A stretch of 64,000 bases of DNA, taken from assembly GCF_019733395.1 (NCBI RefSeq), contig NZ_JAIHOO010000001.1:992001-1056000 (forward strand), written 5' to 3'. Below the pieces are notes generated by a model, which was given only the letters and a program-made list of their open reading frames with translations, made no database searches and was not told the DNA's origin. Both the position numbers and the translations under genes were made by a program. Position 1 is the first letter of the stretch. Each line of letters starts with the position of its first letter. Source of the stretch: Lysobacter sp. BMK333-48F3 (GTDB taxonomy: Bacteria > Pseudomonadota > Gammaproteobacteria > Xanthomonadales > Xanthomonadaceae). Shown here in pieces: positions 23,731 through 32,364 of this stretch.

Positions 23731-26031
23731 TCAATTGACCGTGCAGGTCAGCGTCACCGTGATCGAGCCGCCGTTGCTCAAGGTGCCCAAGGCCACGCCC
23801 GCGTCGAGCTGGGCCAGGCTCAGCCCCGCCGGGCAGGCCGCGCCGCTGCAGCTCGGCGGCGCGGTGCAGCTGATCCCGCTGCGCCCGGCGATCGGGTCGC
23901 GCAGGATCGCGCCGGTCACCGCGTCCGGGCCGTTGTTGCCGACCACGATGGTGTAGGTGGTCGAAGCGCCGCGCACCAGGGTGTCGCCGATGGCATCGTC
24001 GGCGCCGGCCGCGGGCGTATTGGTCTTGCGGATGGTCAGGTCGGCCAGCGGGCGGCGGGTGTTGACGAAGCTGCAGGTCAGATCGTCGCCGGCCACCGGG
24101 GTCAGGACGAAACTGCGGCCGTTGCCGCTGGGCGCCTGGCCGCCGGCCAGCGCATTGCTGCAGGCATAGGTGGTGGTGTAGCCGGCCAGGTCGGTGGCGG
24201 CGGCGCCGGTTTCGCTGAAGGTATGCGCCGTGCCGATCTCGGCCGGATCGATCAGCACGGTTTCGGCCGGCGCGTTGTCGCTGCCGCTGGTGGTCGCCGA
24301 TACCGGCGCGCCGCTGCCGGCGATGCTGAGCACGAACTGGTCGGCGGCGACGAAGCGGCCCAGCGGCAGGCTCTTGCGCAGGCGCAGCAGCGCCGGCCGG
24401 GCATTGACGAAGTCGCAGGTCAGCACCGCGTCCAGCGCGGTGGCGCTGCCTGGAATCGTATAGACCGTGCCCGCCAGGCTGCCGACGGTGGCGCCGCCGG
24501 CGTCGGTGCAGCGCGCCGAACTCAGCCGCCAGCCGGCCGGCAAAGCGTTCTCGTCGATCGTCACCGCGCTGCCGGCAGTCTGCACGGCGAACGCCTGCAC
24601 CCCGGCGGTCGCGCTGTCGCCGTCGACCTGCACCGCGCTGCCGCTGGCGGTGGTGGTGGCGCTGCCGCCGGCCTGCACGGTGTTGCTCAGGGAGAAACCG
24701 AAACTGCCGGTGCCGCCGAGGCTGGTCTTGCGCAGCACGATCCGCGCCGGCTCGGCCAGTTGCACCAGCGCGTCCTCGACTTCGCCGCTGTCGGCGCGGC
24801 CGCTCGGCGTGGCCGCGCTCAAGGCGCTGCCGTAGGCGACCCGCAGGCGCGCCATGCGCTGGCCGACGACGGCGCTAGCCGGCGCCGCGACGCTCAGCGG
24901 CACGCTGGTCGCACCGGCGGCGAAACCGGCGCAGACGCCTTCGCCGGCGGCGAAGCTGCCGTTGTTGTCGAAATCGACCCAGCCGCAGGCGGTGCCGGCA
25001 CGGCTGGCGCCGGCGATCGGCACGGCGAAATTCGCGCTGCGGCCGCGCAGCAGGGTCGGCCAGGCGAGGTCGTCGCTGTCGGCGTCGGCCGCGGCGCTGG
25101 CCAGCGGGCTGTTCGTCGCCGCGGCGACAGTCGGGTTGTCGGCGCTGACGTTGCCGCCCAGGCTGAGGTCGCTGAGCACGTGCACCGCGGCCTGGCCGGA
25201 GTCGTAGCTCGCCGGCGCGTCGCCGAAGTCTTCTTCGACCGTCACCGCCAGGCTCAGCGCATCGACGTGGCTGCTGTCCAGGGTCACCGAACCGTTCTGC
25301 AGCAGAGTGTCAAGGGCGACGTTGATCACCAGTCGGGTGATCGTGCCGTTGATGCGCAGGCTGCCGCAGGCGGCGGGGTTGCTGGCGACGGTGCAGCTGG
25401 TGTTGCCGGCCAGCACGTTGCTGTAGGCCTGGGTCGCGGTGACGGCGAAGTTGGCGTTGCCGGCGCTGCGGGTCCAGGTCAGGCCGCTGACCGGGGTCGC
25501 GCCGTTGGCGGCCGAGGCGATGGTGAAGCGCGCGGCGTGATTGGCGCGCACGCCGCCGGATATGTTGCCGCCGAGGCCGCTGAAATGCAGCGAGGGATTG
25601 CGCACCGGCTGCGGGAAGCTGAGGGTGATCGTGCCGCGGTTGGCGCAGGTCTGGCGCGCGCTCGAGATCGGGCAGCCGCCGGCGTTGGCGTCGAGCTTCA
25701 GCGCCGGCGTGGCCGGGGCGATGCCCGGCGCGTGCTGGCTGGCGACCGGCCCGCCGATGCCGTCGAAGCGGGTCGAGCCGGTGTCGATGGCGAGGTTGCT
25801 GCCGGCGACCGCGAGGCCGACCAGGTAGTTGTTCGGCAACACGTAGGTGCCGCCCGACGCGGTCAGGCCGGCGGCGATGGAGGTCGGCGCCTGGTAGGCG
25901 CGCACCGGCGCGATCGGGGCGACCGCAGCCGCCAGCAGGCACAACACGAATGCGACCGCACCGCTGCCCAGACGCGCGCGCGCCGGCGCCGACCGCCGGC
26001 GCAACGCCGCGGCCCCGTGACGAATTTTCAC
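23731..26031 (-). CDS. Large secreted fibrillar-adhesin-like protein (CshA/DUF11 type)
   Basis: About 766 residues. A GTG at 26031 is preferred because AGGGGA lies seven bases upstream; a longer GTG start at 26067 is possible. A long basic N-region and hydrophobic helix (AVAFVLCLLAAAVAPIAPV) form the signal. Domains in order are a CshA-like non-repetitive region, a GEVTA-type module (EEDFGDAPASYDSG, WVDFDNNGSFAAGEGVC, RADSGEVEDALVQL), prealbumin-like modules (SSARCTDAGGATVGSL and similar) and a C-terminal DUF11 module (LTIRKTNTPAAG to TVTLTCTV). No sortase or autotransporter anchor is seen. It probably acts at the cell surface or is released. Confidence 0.75.
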   Translation of the reverse strand: MKIRHGAAALRRRSAPARARLGSGAVAFVLCLLAAAVAPIAPVRAYQAPTSIAAGLTASGGTYVLPNNYLVGLAVAGSNLAIDTGSTRFDGIGGPVASQHAPGIAPATPALKLDANAGGCPISSARQTCANRGTITLSFPQPVRNPSLHFSGLGGNISGGVRANHAARFTIASAANGATPVSGLTWTRSAGNANFAVTATQAYSNVLAGNTSCTVASNPAACGSLRINGTITRLVINVALDTLLQNGSVTLDSSHVDALSLAVTVEEDFGDAPASYDSGQAAVHVLSDLSLGGNVSADNPTVAAATNSPLASAAADADSDDLAWPTLLRGRSANFAVPIAGASRAGTACGWVDFDNNGSFAAGEGVCAGFAAGATSVPLSVAAPASAVVGQRMARLRVAYGSALSAATPSGRADSGEVEDALVQLAEPARIVLRKTSLGGTGSFGFSLSNTVQAGGSATTTASGSAVQVDGDSATAGVQAFAVQTAGSAVTIDENALPAGWRLSSARCTDAGGATVGSLAGTVYTIPGSATALDAVLTCDFVNARPALLRLRKSLPLGRFVAADQFVLSIAGSGAPVSATTSGSDNAPAETVLIDPAEIGTAHTFSETGAAATDLAGYTTTYACSNALAGGQAPSGNGRSFVLTPVAGDDLTCSFVNTRRPLADLTIRKTNTPAAGADDAIGDTLVRGASTTYTIVVGNNGPDAVTGAILRDPIAGRSGISCTAPPSCSGAACPAGLSLAQLDAGVALGTLSNGGSITVTLTCTVN

Positions 26032-26354
26032 CAACAGTCCCCTGTGCGGCGCGACCAGTCGCGCCACTGAATGCGAAAGCGAACGGAGTTGCTGCCGGGC
26101 GAAACCCGCCGCGAGGCGTCGGATGGCCCAGTCAGGGTTCGACTACGGCGCGCATCCTGAATCAGTTCACAGAAATGTTCAATGCGTCACATTAAAAATC
26201 TGACGCCAATCGACATTTGCGGCAAACAGGCGCCGTCCGAGCGCCGACGTCGCGGGCGCCGGAACGCAGCGCAGGCGCGTCCCTGGGCCAGACAACGGCT
26301 TGTTCCGCCGTGCCGAGGGCGTAAGATGATCTCAATCATATAAAGGCCGCCGCG
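26032..26354. other. Divergent promoter region between adhesin and TetR genes
   Basis: This 323-base gap includes a relatively A/T-rich stretch (26160-26232) suited to the adhesin promoter, and the small inverted repeat at 26326-26339 in front of the TetR gene. No gene was recognised. Confidence 0.5.
26326..26339. promoter_or_regulatory. ATGAT-N4-ATCAT inverted repeat, candidate TetR operator
   Basis: Five-base arms around CTCA lie 15 bases before the ATG of the TetR regulator. This position would let the regulator repress its own gene and the two genes after it. Confidence 0.45.
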
Positions 26355-26945
26355 ATGCGCTACACCGCCGACCGCAAGCCCCAGACCCGCCAGCGCCTGC
26401 TCGACCACGCCGCCCGCGCCCTGCACGCGCAAGGCGCGCACCGGCTCGGCGTGGCCGCGATCATGCGCGAGGCCGGGCTCACCCACGGCGGCTTCTACGC
26501 CCACTTCGCCTCGCGCGACGCTCTGCTCGCCGCGGCGATCGAGCGCATGTTCGAGCAGGCCCGCGACTACTGGCGCGAGGCCTTCGCCGGGCAGACCCCG
26601 GCGCAGGCGCTGCGGACCTGCATCGACCGTTATCTGTCGCCGGAACATCGCGACGGCGGCCGCCTCGGCGGCTGCCCGCTGCCGCCGCTGGCCGCCGACC
26701 TGCCGCAGCTGCCCGAGGCCGCGCGCGCCGCCTACGAGGCCGGCGCGCAGCGCATGCACGAAGGCTTGCGCGCGCTGATCGCCGCGCATCGCCCCGGCGA
26801 CGACGCCGAACGGCAGGCGCTGTCGGTGCGCGCCGAGTTGGTCGGCGCCTTGTTGCTGGCGCGCGCGCAGGCCGAGCGCGAGCGCTCCGACGCCCTGCTC
26901 GCCGCGTCGCGCGAAGCCCTGCGCGCGCGGCTCGGCCTGGACTGA
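26355..26945 (+). CDS. TetR-family transcriptional regulator
   Basis: A 196-residue regulator. The N-terminal helix-turn-helix is visible at residues 10-58 (RQRLLDHAARALHAQGAHRL, then MREAGLTHGGFYAHFASRD). The C-terminal ligand domain contains GGRLGGCPLPPLAADLP, a feature of the AcuR/YcdC-like branch whose members often sense electrophiles or acyl compounds. It heads a run with a PaaI-like thioesterase and a thiolase 58 and 14 bases apart. It probably controls these acyl-CoA genes through the repeat just upstream. Confidence 0.88.
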   Translation: MRYTADRKPQTRQRLLDHAARALHAQGAHRLGVAAIMREAGLTHGGFYAHFASRDALLAAAIERMFEQARDYWREAFAGQTPAQALRTCIDRYLSPEHRDGGRLGGCPLPPLAADLPQLPEAARAAYEAGAQRMHEGLRALIAAHRPGDDAERQALSVRAELVGALLLARAQAERERSDALLAASREALRARLGLD

Positions 26946-27003
26946 ACCGCGCCGGCGCGCGATCGGTACCGACGCGCGCTGCGCATCCACCGGGAGTTCC
27001 GCC

Positions 27004-27453
27004 ATGAGCCTGATCGATGAAGTCGCCGCCGGCCTGCCCGGCCTGGCCCAGTTGCAAGCCCTGCTCGCCTCGGGGCGCAAGCCCGGCATCCTGCGCGCGC
27101 TGGAGTTCGACTTCGTCGAAGTCGGCGACGGCGTCGCGGTGTTCGCCGGCACGCCCGGCGATCACGCCTACAACCCGATCGGCAGCGTGCACGGCGGCTA
27201 TGCCGCGACCCTGCTCGATTCGGCCTGCGGCTGCGCGGTGCATTCGCGGCTGAGCGCGCAGCAGGGCTACACCACCCTGGAACTGAAGATCGCCTACCAC
27301 CGTCCGCTGACCCGCGACTGCGGCCCGCTGCGCGCGGTCGGCCGAGTGCTGTCGATGGGTCGCCGCGCCGCCTTCGCCGAAGCCCGCCTCACCGATGCGC
27401 AGGACAAGCTCTACGCCTCGGCCACCTCCACCCTGCTCGTGTTCGAGCGCTGA
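27004..27453 (+). CDS. PaaI-family hotdog thioesterase
   Basis: A 149-residue hotdog-fold protein. The signature is NPIGSVHGGYAATLLDSACG near residue 58, with the HGG segment that precedes the long helix and a catalytic Asp in that helix. TTLELKIAYHRPLTRDCG follows. Such enzymes hydrolyse acyl- or phenylacyl-CoA thioesters in the cytoplasm. It lies between a TetR regulator and a thiolase, consistent with handling of acyl-CoA intermediates. A ribosome-binding GGGAG precedes the ATG. Confidence 0.88.
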   Translation: MSLIDEVAAGLPGLAQLQALLASGRKPGILRALEFDFVEVGDGVAVFAGTPGDHAYNPIGSVHGGYAATLLDSACGCAVHSRLSAQQGYTTLELKIAYHRPLTRDCGPLRAVGRVLSMGRRAAFAEARLTDAQDKLYASATSTLLVFER

Positions 27454-27467
27454 ACCGGAACGCCCCC

Positions 27468-28658
27468 ATGTCGTCGGATCCCATCGTCGTCTGCGCCGCC
27501 GTGCGCACCCCGCTCGGCCGTTATCTGGGCGAGTTGTCGCCGCTGCCCGCGCACCGCCTCGGCGCGCACGCGATCGCCGCCGCCCTGCAACGCGCCGGCA
27601 TCGCCCCGGAGCGCGTCGACGAAGTGCTGATGGGCTGCGTGCTCGGCGCCGGCCAGGGCCAGGCGCCGGCGCGCCAGGCCGCGCGCGCGGCCGGCCTGCC
27701 CGACGCGACGCCGGCGGTCACGATCAACAAGGTCTGCGGTTCGGGCATGAAGGCGGCGATGCAGGCGCACGACGCGCTGGTCGCCGGCTCGATCGACGTC
27801 GCCGTCGCCGGCGGCATGGAATCTATGTCGAACGCGCCCTATCTGCTGCAACGCGCGCGCGCCGGCTATCGGGTCGGCCACGACCGGATCTTCGACCACA
27901 TGGCCCTGGACGGACTGGAAGACGCCTACGAACCGGGCCGGTCGATGGGCGAGTTCGGCGAAGCGCTGGCGCGCGACTACGGCTTCGACCGCGCCGCCCA
28001 GGACGCCTACGCCCACGAGACCCTGCGCCGCGCCCAGGCGGCGATCGAAAGCGGCGCGTTCGCCGGCGAGATCGTCGCCGTGCCGGTCGCCGACAAGGCC
28101 GGGCCCCGCCTGGTCGAGCACGACGAGCACCCGCGCAAGGTGTCGCTGGACAAGATCGCCGCGCTCAAGCCGGCGTTCGCCGCCGACGGCAGCATCACCG
28201 CCGCCAGCGCCTCGGCCAATGCCGATGGCGCCGCGGCCCTGCTGCTGACCCGGCGCTCGACCGCGCAACGCGAAGGCTGGCCGGTGCTGGCGCGGATCGT
28301 CGCCCACGCCAGCCACAGCCAGGCGCCGGCGCAGTACACCACCGCGCCGATTCCGGCCGTGCGCAAGCTGCTGGCGCGCGCCGGCTGGAACGCCGAAGAC
28401 GTCGACCTGTTCGAGATCAACGAAGCCTTCGCGGTGGTGGCGATGGCCGCCGCGCGCGATCTGGGCATCGCCCGCGAACGGCTCAACGTCAACGGCGGCG
28501 CCTGCGCGCTCGGCCATCCGATCGGCGCCACCGGCGCGCGCCTGCTGGTCACCCTGATCCATGCCCTGCGCCGGCAGGGCGGCCGTCGCGGCGTGGCCGC
28601 GCTGTGCATCGGCGGCGGCGAAGCCACCGCCATGGCGGTCGAGATCGACCCGGGCTGA
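27468..28658 (+). CDS. Acetyl-CoA C-acyltransferase (thiolase)
   Basis: A 396-residue thiolase of usual length. The nucleophilic Cys90 is in NKVCGSGMKAAM. The C-terminal catalytic elements are EINEAFAVVAM, NVNGGACALGHPIGATGAR (His) and LCIGGGEA (Cys). Thiolases condense two acetyl-CoA or cleave 3-ketoacyl-CoA in fatty-acid or aromatic degradation. It follows the thioesterase by 14 bases, so they are probably co-transcribed under the TetR regulator. Direction of reaction and chain length are not visible from sequence. Confidence 0.9.
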   Translation: MSSDPIVVCAAVRTPLGRYLGELSPLPAHRLGAHAIAAALQRAGIAPERVDEVLMGCVLGAGQGQAPARQAARAAGLPDATPAVTINKVCGSGMKAAMQAHDALVAGSIDVAVAGGMESMSNAPYLLQRARAGYRVGHDRIFDHMALDGLEDAYEPGRSMGEFGEALARDYGFDRAAQDAYAHETLRRAQAAIESGAFAGEIVAVPVADKAGPRLVEHDEHPRKVSLDKIAALKPAFAADGSITAASASANADGAAALLLTRRSTAQREGWPVLARIVAHASHSQAPAQYTTAPIPAVRKLLARAGWNAEDVDLFEINEAFAVVAMAAARDLGIARERLNVNGGACALGHPIGATGARLLVTLIHALRRQGGRRGVAALCIGGGEATAMAVEIDPG

Positions 28659-28798
28659 GGGCCGCCGTCGCGACCGCGCGCACGGCGCACACGCAAATCG
28701 CGCACCGGCCGGCCTGCATCGGGAGGCCGGCACGAAAGCACATTGCGATCGTCATCGGCCCCATCCCGGCGCGCGCGCTCCGGGGCGACCGGCAGCGG

Positions 28799-29239
28799 CT
28801 ACTTGCCGGCGCGGACCTTGCGCGCCGGCACCGGCACGCAGCGCAGGCAGCGCCCGGCCAGGCCTTCGTCGACCCGATAGAACTGGTGATGGCTGAGGTC
28901 GTTGTAGCTCCACGGCCGGGTCACCTCGACGATCGAACGCGGCGCCAGCCGGGCGCACTCTTCGGCCGCGGCCTTGGACGCGCTATGCCAGTGGTCGTCG
29001 ACGATGCCGCAGGTCTTGGTCCCGACCTGGCCGCTGCCGGCCGGACAGGAATCCGGGTCGCTGGGCGGCTGGCGTTGGTGATAAGCCTTCAGATACGCCG
29101 GGCTGAGCTCGAACTTGGCGACCTCCTGCTCGGTCGTGCCCGGGTCCAGGCACCAGCCGACCGGACGCGGGTCGTGGGCCTGCGCAGCCGAGGCGGCGAC
29201 GGCGAGAACGAGCGACACGAACAGCGGCAGGGTACGCAT
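28799..29239 (-). CDS. Secreted protein of unknown function
   Basis: A 146-residue protein with a clean signal peptide (RTLPLFVSLVLAVAASAAQA, cleavage after about residue 21). The mature part has six cysteines (WCLDPG, DSCPAG, TCGIVDDHWH, EECARL, RCLRC), suggesting disulfides, and a His-rich DDHWHSASKAAAEEC segment. A good GGAG ribosome-binding site precedes the ATG. Family not recognised. It converges on the thiolase. Confidence 0.65.
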   Translation of the reverse strand: MRTLPLFVSLVLAVAASAAQAHDPRPVGWCLDPGTTEQEVAKFELSPAYLKAYHQRQPPSDPDSCPAGSGQVGTKTCGIVDDHWHSASKAAAEECARLAPRSIVEVTRPWSYNDLSHHQFYRVDEGLAGRCLRCVPVPARKVRAGK

Positions 29240-29562
29240 GGGACTCTCCTTATCGAGGGACGCGTTGGCGAAGATGCGGTCGGACTCCAGGGCGCGGTCA
29301 CGCTAGGCCCGCCCCTGCCCACTGTCCAACGAATTCACGGGACAAACCGGGAACGAATGCCGCCGCGGCAATGCCGGCGCGGCTTGGCGACGGGCCACGA
29401 AGCACATTCAAAGCGCGTGAGTTGCGGCACACCGCCCCCGGGGTTCACTCTCCAAATCGAGAACTCGATCACAAGATCGCCGCTAGACCCGCAGCCGCAT
29501 CGCGATCCACCGACGCGGCGCGCGTAGCGACCGCCCTACCCCCAGCTGTGCTCCACCCTCGT
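29240..29562. other. Intergenic region, nothing recognised
   Basis: 323 bases between the secreted protein start and a small plus-strand gene. No gene, repeat or clear promoter was seen. Confidence 0.5.
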
Positions 29563-29739
29563 ATGAACGCCATCGACGCCACCCCTCCCGGACTCATCGC
29601 CCGCCGCATCGCACCGGATCAGTTGCTGGTCCAACTCGCCGAGCGTCAGACCGTGCTCAGCGACGAAGAAGCGAACTGGCTGTTGAAGCAGCTCGACGTC
29701 GCGCTCCGCGCCGCGTGCGCGCCGGCGATCGGCGACTGA
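29563..29739 (+). CDS. Small protein of unknown function
   Basis: A 58-residue protein beginning MNAIDATPPGLIARRIAPDQ with one predicted helix (SDEEANWLLKQLDVALRAAC). It is not exported. The frame has normal high-GC third positions and a typical composition, but there is no recognised family and only a weak ribosome-binding site. It precedes the calpain-like gene by 140 bases, separated by a long palindrome. Confidence 0.45.
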   Translation: MNAIDATPPGLIARRIAPDQLLVQLAERQTVLSDEEANWLLKQLDVALRAACAPAIGD

Positions 29740-29781
29740 CCGTCGCCGACCGAAGCCGACGCGCGGCCGCATCGCCGCGCC

Positions 29782-29815
29782 CTAGGGCCTGCCCCAGGAC
29801 TGGGGCACGCCCTAG
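29782..29815. promoter_or_regulatory. 34-bp imperfect palindrome upstream of the calpain-like gene
   Basis: Two nested inverted repeats share one centre: CTAGGGC/GCCCTAG outside and TGCCCCAG/CTGGGGCA inside, separated by one mismatched pair. No T-run follows. It lies 64 bases before the calpain-like ATG, so it may be an operator, or a terminator-like hairpin for the small gene upstream. Confidence 0.5.
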
Positions 29816-29878
29816 TTATGCAGCGACCACGCCCGGCCTAACCTGCGCGGCATCCCCCACGCAGCGCCGGAGCACCTC

Positions 29879-30685
29879 ATGGAACTGAACAGCGCCAACC
29901 TGTACGCCTTCCGCCCGATCAATCTGCCGGCGGAAATCGACCATGAGAAAGCGGCCGAGGCGAACAAGACCGAGACGCCGTTCGTCCAGGGCGACGGCGA
30001 CGCCAACCCGATCGACGCCAACGACGTCAACCAGGACGGCTACGGCAGCTGCGCGGTGATGTCGACGATCAAAGCGATCGCGGCGCAGAACCCGGACGTG
30101 ATCAAGAACATGATCCGCGACAACGGCGACGGCACCTACACCGTCACCTTCAAGGAATACGACAGCGGCTTCCTCGGTTTCGGCTCGGGCTGGGACAAGA
30201 AGGAAGTCACCGTGTCCGGCCCGTTCGACGGCTCCGCCGCCGACGTCGGCGACATGGGCAAGGACGGCCAGGGCGAAGTGTGGCCGGCGATCATCGAAAA
30301 GGCTTACGGCCAGTTCGCCGGCGACGGCTACAAGACCTACGACGACGGCGAAAGCCCGGCCAAGGTCCAGGAGGCCATCCTCGGCCGCGACGCCAGCACC
30401 GAATCGCCGTCGGAATACAGCTCCGGCGATCTCAACGAGAAGCTCGAGAACGGCGAGGCCGTGGTCGCCTGGACCGCCGGCGACTGGAACGACGAGCAGA
30501 CCAAGCTGGCCCAGCAGTACGGCGTCGCCGGCGGCCATGCCTACCGGGTCGAGGACATCTACGTCGACGGCGACGGCAACACCCGGATCAAGCTCGACAA
30601 TCCCTGGGGCCACGGCGACGTCGACATGCCCTATTCGGATTATCAGAAGCTGTACCACGAAGTGAACTCGACGCCGACCCGCTAA
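29879..30685 (+). CDS. Calpain-like (C2) cysteine protease
   Basis: A 268-residue protein with a complete calpain-type catalytic set. C58 lies in NQDGYGSCAVMSTI, preceded by the conserved Gln. GEVWPAIIEKAYGQFAG matches the calpain LWPxLLEKAYAK helix. H220 lies in AGGHAYRVEDIY and N241 in LDNPWGHGDVD. Only the protease core is present; there is no calcium-binding EF-hand or C2 domain, signal peptide or membrane helix. The N-terminus (about 45 residues) is acidic and proline-containing. The reaction would be peptide-bond hydrolysis; target unknown. A hairpin follows the gene, then a lipoprotein gene. Stand-alone bacterial calpain domains often serve as toxins or effectors, but no XVIPCD or other delivery signal is seen. 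Confidence 0.8.
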   Translation: MELNSANLYAFRPINLPAEIDHEKAAEANKTETPFVQGDGDANPIDANDVNQDGYGSCAVMSTIKAIAAQNPDVIKNMIRDNGDGTYTVTFKEYDSGFLGFGSGWDKKEVTVSGPFDGSAADVGDMGKDGQGEVWPAIIEKAYGQFAGDGYKTYDDGESPAKVQEAILGRDASTESPSEYSSGDLNEKLENGEAVVAWTAGDWNDEQTKLAQQYGVAGGHAYRVEDIYVDGDGNTRIKLDNPWGHGDVDMPYSDYQKLYHEVNSTPTR

Positions 30686-30711
30686 GCGCGTCCGCCATCG
30701 CCGGTACACCG

Positions 30712-30741
30712 CGCGCAAGCCGCAGCCCTGCGGCTTGCGCG
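30712..30741 (+). terminator. Hairpin after the calpain-like gene
   Basis: A perfect 13-bp stem with loop GCCC lies 27 bases after the stop. Only two T follow, so termination efficiency is uncertain; it separates the protease from the lipoprotein gene. Confidence 0.5.
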
Positions 30742-30806
30742 TTCGGCGTCCGGGTGATTACATGCGCTAGCCTTGTTGCGTGCCCTCTCATGCAGACGAT
30801 GACGCG

Positions 30807-31451
30807 ATGAACGGCCGATTCCCGCAAGCCGGCGCGGGCCTGTTGCTGAGCCTGACCCTGCTGTCCTGCGCCGCCGAGCCGGCGCCCCCCACCGCTGCCC
30901 AGGCAGGAGCCTCCATGAGCGACAGTATCCAGATCATCCAGGGCCGCACCGCGTCCCACGATCAGGCCAAGCTTGGCCTGGTCAACGTGTTCGACGGCCA
31001 CGACGTGCGCCTGGACGTGTGGAATCCGGCCGACAAGCGCTGGCTCGGCAAGCTCAAGCTCAAGCGCTCGGACATCTTCCCGGTCGGCGGCGGCTTCCTG
31101 CGCCTGCAGGACGTCGGCGGCGACGGCCAGCGCGCCAACGTCTCGCTGGTCGAATTCTCCGCCGCCGGCATCGGCGCGCCGGCGGCCGATGCCCTGGCCC
31201 TGGTCGAAGGCGGCGAACTCGACATCGGCGACGACGCGGTGCGCATCGTCGAAGTCGACCGCGACGGCGCCACGGTCGAAACCTGGCCCAAGCGTTATCC
31301 GCGCGACGTGGTCGAGGCCGACAAAGTCGTCAGCCAGCGCCTCGAACCCGGCGCCGTGCTCGCGCTGGGCGGCAGCTCGCTGCAGGTGCGCCGTCTGCAA
31401 CCGCGCGCCGGCGAAGTGCTGGGCTTCATCGAATTCGATCTGCAGCACTGA
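30807..31451 (+). CDS. Putative lipoprotein next to the calpain-like protease
   Basis: A 214-residue protein with a lipoprotein signal (GAGLLLSLTLLSC, lipobox LLSC, Cys at about residue 23). The mature part is predicted beta-rich with acidic strands (VFDGHDVRLDVWNPADKRW, LRLQDVGGDGQRANVSLVEF). No family recognised. A second in-frame ATG at 30915, preceded by GGAG, could give a cytoplasmic form (MSDSIQIIQG). Lipoprotein inhibitors commonly protect Xanthomonadaceae cells from periplasm-acting T4SS effectors. Its place after the protease makes a protective role possible but unproven. Confidence 0.6.
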   Translation: MNGRFPQAGAGLLLSLTLLSCAAEPAPPTAAQAGASMSDSIQIIQGRTASHDQAKLGLVNVFDGHDVRLDVWNPADKRWLGKLKLKRSDIFPVGGGFLRLQDVGGDGQRANVSLVEFSAAGIGAPAADALALVEGGELDIGDDAVRIVEVDRDGATVETWPKRYPRDVVEADKVVSQRLEPGAVLALGGSSLQVRRLQPRAGEVLGFIEFDLQH

Positions 31452-31558
31452 GCCGGCATCCGGCGCACTGCGCCGCACGCCTCCCGACGACGGCCGCTGC
31501 GCTTCGCAGCAGCCGTCGTCGCATCGGCTCCAGCGACCCAGCATCTGCCGGCCGATCC

Positions 31559-31603
31559 CCCATTCTCGACTCCCGATTCCCGATTCCCGATTCCCCATTC
31601 CCG
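31559..31603. repeat. Tandem GATTCCC units
   Basis: Three to four CCCGATT-type units plus a CCCATTC variant lie just past the stop of the DUF3472-like gene. They are the reverse orientation of the GGGAATC family seen at 1143-1250 and 3546-3570. Confidence 0.65.
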
Positions 31604-31605
31604 GC

Positions 31606-32364
31606 TCACTCGGCCGGCGAAGCCAACCCGCCCAGATCGCTGACGATGTTGATGCACTTGCCGCCGGCATCGCAGGCGGCATGGGCGATGTTGCGGTCGT
31701 TGCAGTTGCCGTAGGTGCGGGTGGTCTGGCCGGTCGCGGGCACGTTGCCGTTGGCCACCGGCAAATAGAACACCGAAGACTGCGCGCCGATCACGCTGCA
31801 CGAGGCGAGCTGGTTGCTGCCCTGGCTGTACTCTTCGACGAAACTCACCGACTGGTTCTTGAGCCCGCTCCACGCGGTCGGAATCAGGATCGTCGCCACG
31901 GTGATGCTTTCGCCGCTCATCAGGTCGGTGACCACGCCGCTGACCCGGTTCGAGGCGCGGACGATGTCGAGCCGGTACTTGTGCCCGGTCTTCCAGTTCC
32001 ACTTGATCTGGCACTGCACGCCGCTGCCTTCGTGGCTGAAGTGGCCGCAGCTGGCGCGGCTGGCCGGATCCCAGCCGCTGGCCAGCCAGATCGAGAAGTT
32101 CAGCCAGCGCTGGCCGGAGCGGTTCTGCAAGCCGATGTAGCCGCCGTCGCCGCCGACGAACCAGAACTGGTTGGCCCAGTAGTAGTTCGAGCGGCTGCCG
32201 CCGTCGTGGTTGACCTGATCGTAGAAGCTCAGCCGGTCGTAGCCGCCGACCGCTTCGGGCCATTGCGCGTGGGTACTGACGATGCCGCCCACCACCACCG
32301 CCTGCGCGCTTCCGCAGACCAACGCGCTCAACGCCAACACGCCGCTCAGCAGCCAGTTCTTCAT
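31606..32364 (-). CDS. Secreted protein, DUF3472-like
   Basis: A 252-residue exported protein. The signal peptide is KNWLLSGVLALSALVCGSAQA (about residues 2-22). The mature part has the segment YYWANQFWFVGGDGGYIGLQ, then SGQRWLNFSIW, resembling the repeated FWxQQFxFxxGDxGYxGLQ core of DUF3472 proteins. Six or more cysteines suggest disulfides. The ATG at 32364 is selected because it begins the signal peptide and has an AGGGAGG site seven bases upstream. Such proteins are often extracellular; activity unknown. Confidence 0.65.
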   Translation of the reverse strand: MKNWLLSGVLALSALVCGSAQAVVVGGIVSTHAQWPEAVGGYDRLSFYDQVNHDGGSRSNYYWANQFWFVGGDGGYIGLQNRSGQRWLNFSIWLASGWDPASRASCGHFSHEGSGVQCQIKWNWKTGHKYRLDIVRASNRVSGVVTDLMSGESITVATILIPTAWSGLKNQSVSFVEEYSQGSNQLASCSVIGAQSSVFYLPVANGNVPATGQTTRTYGNCNDRNIAHAACDAGGKCINIVSDLGGLASPAE

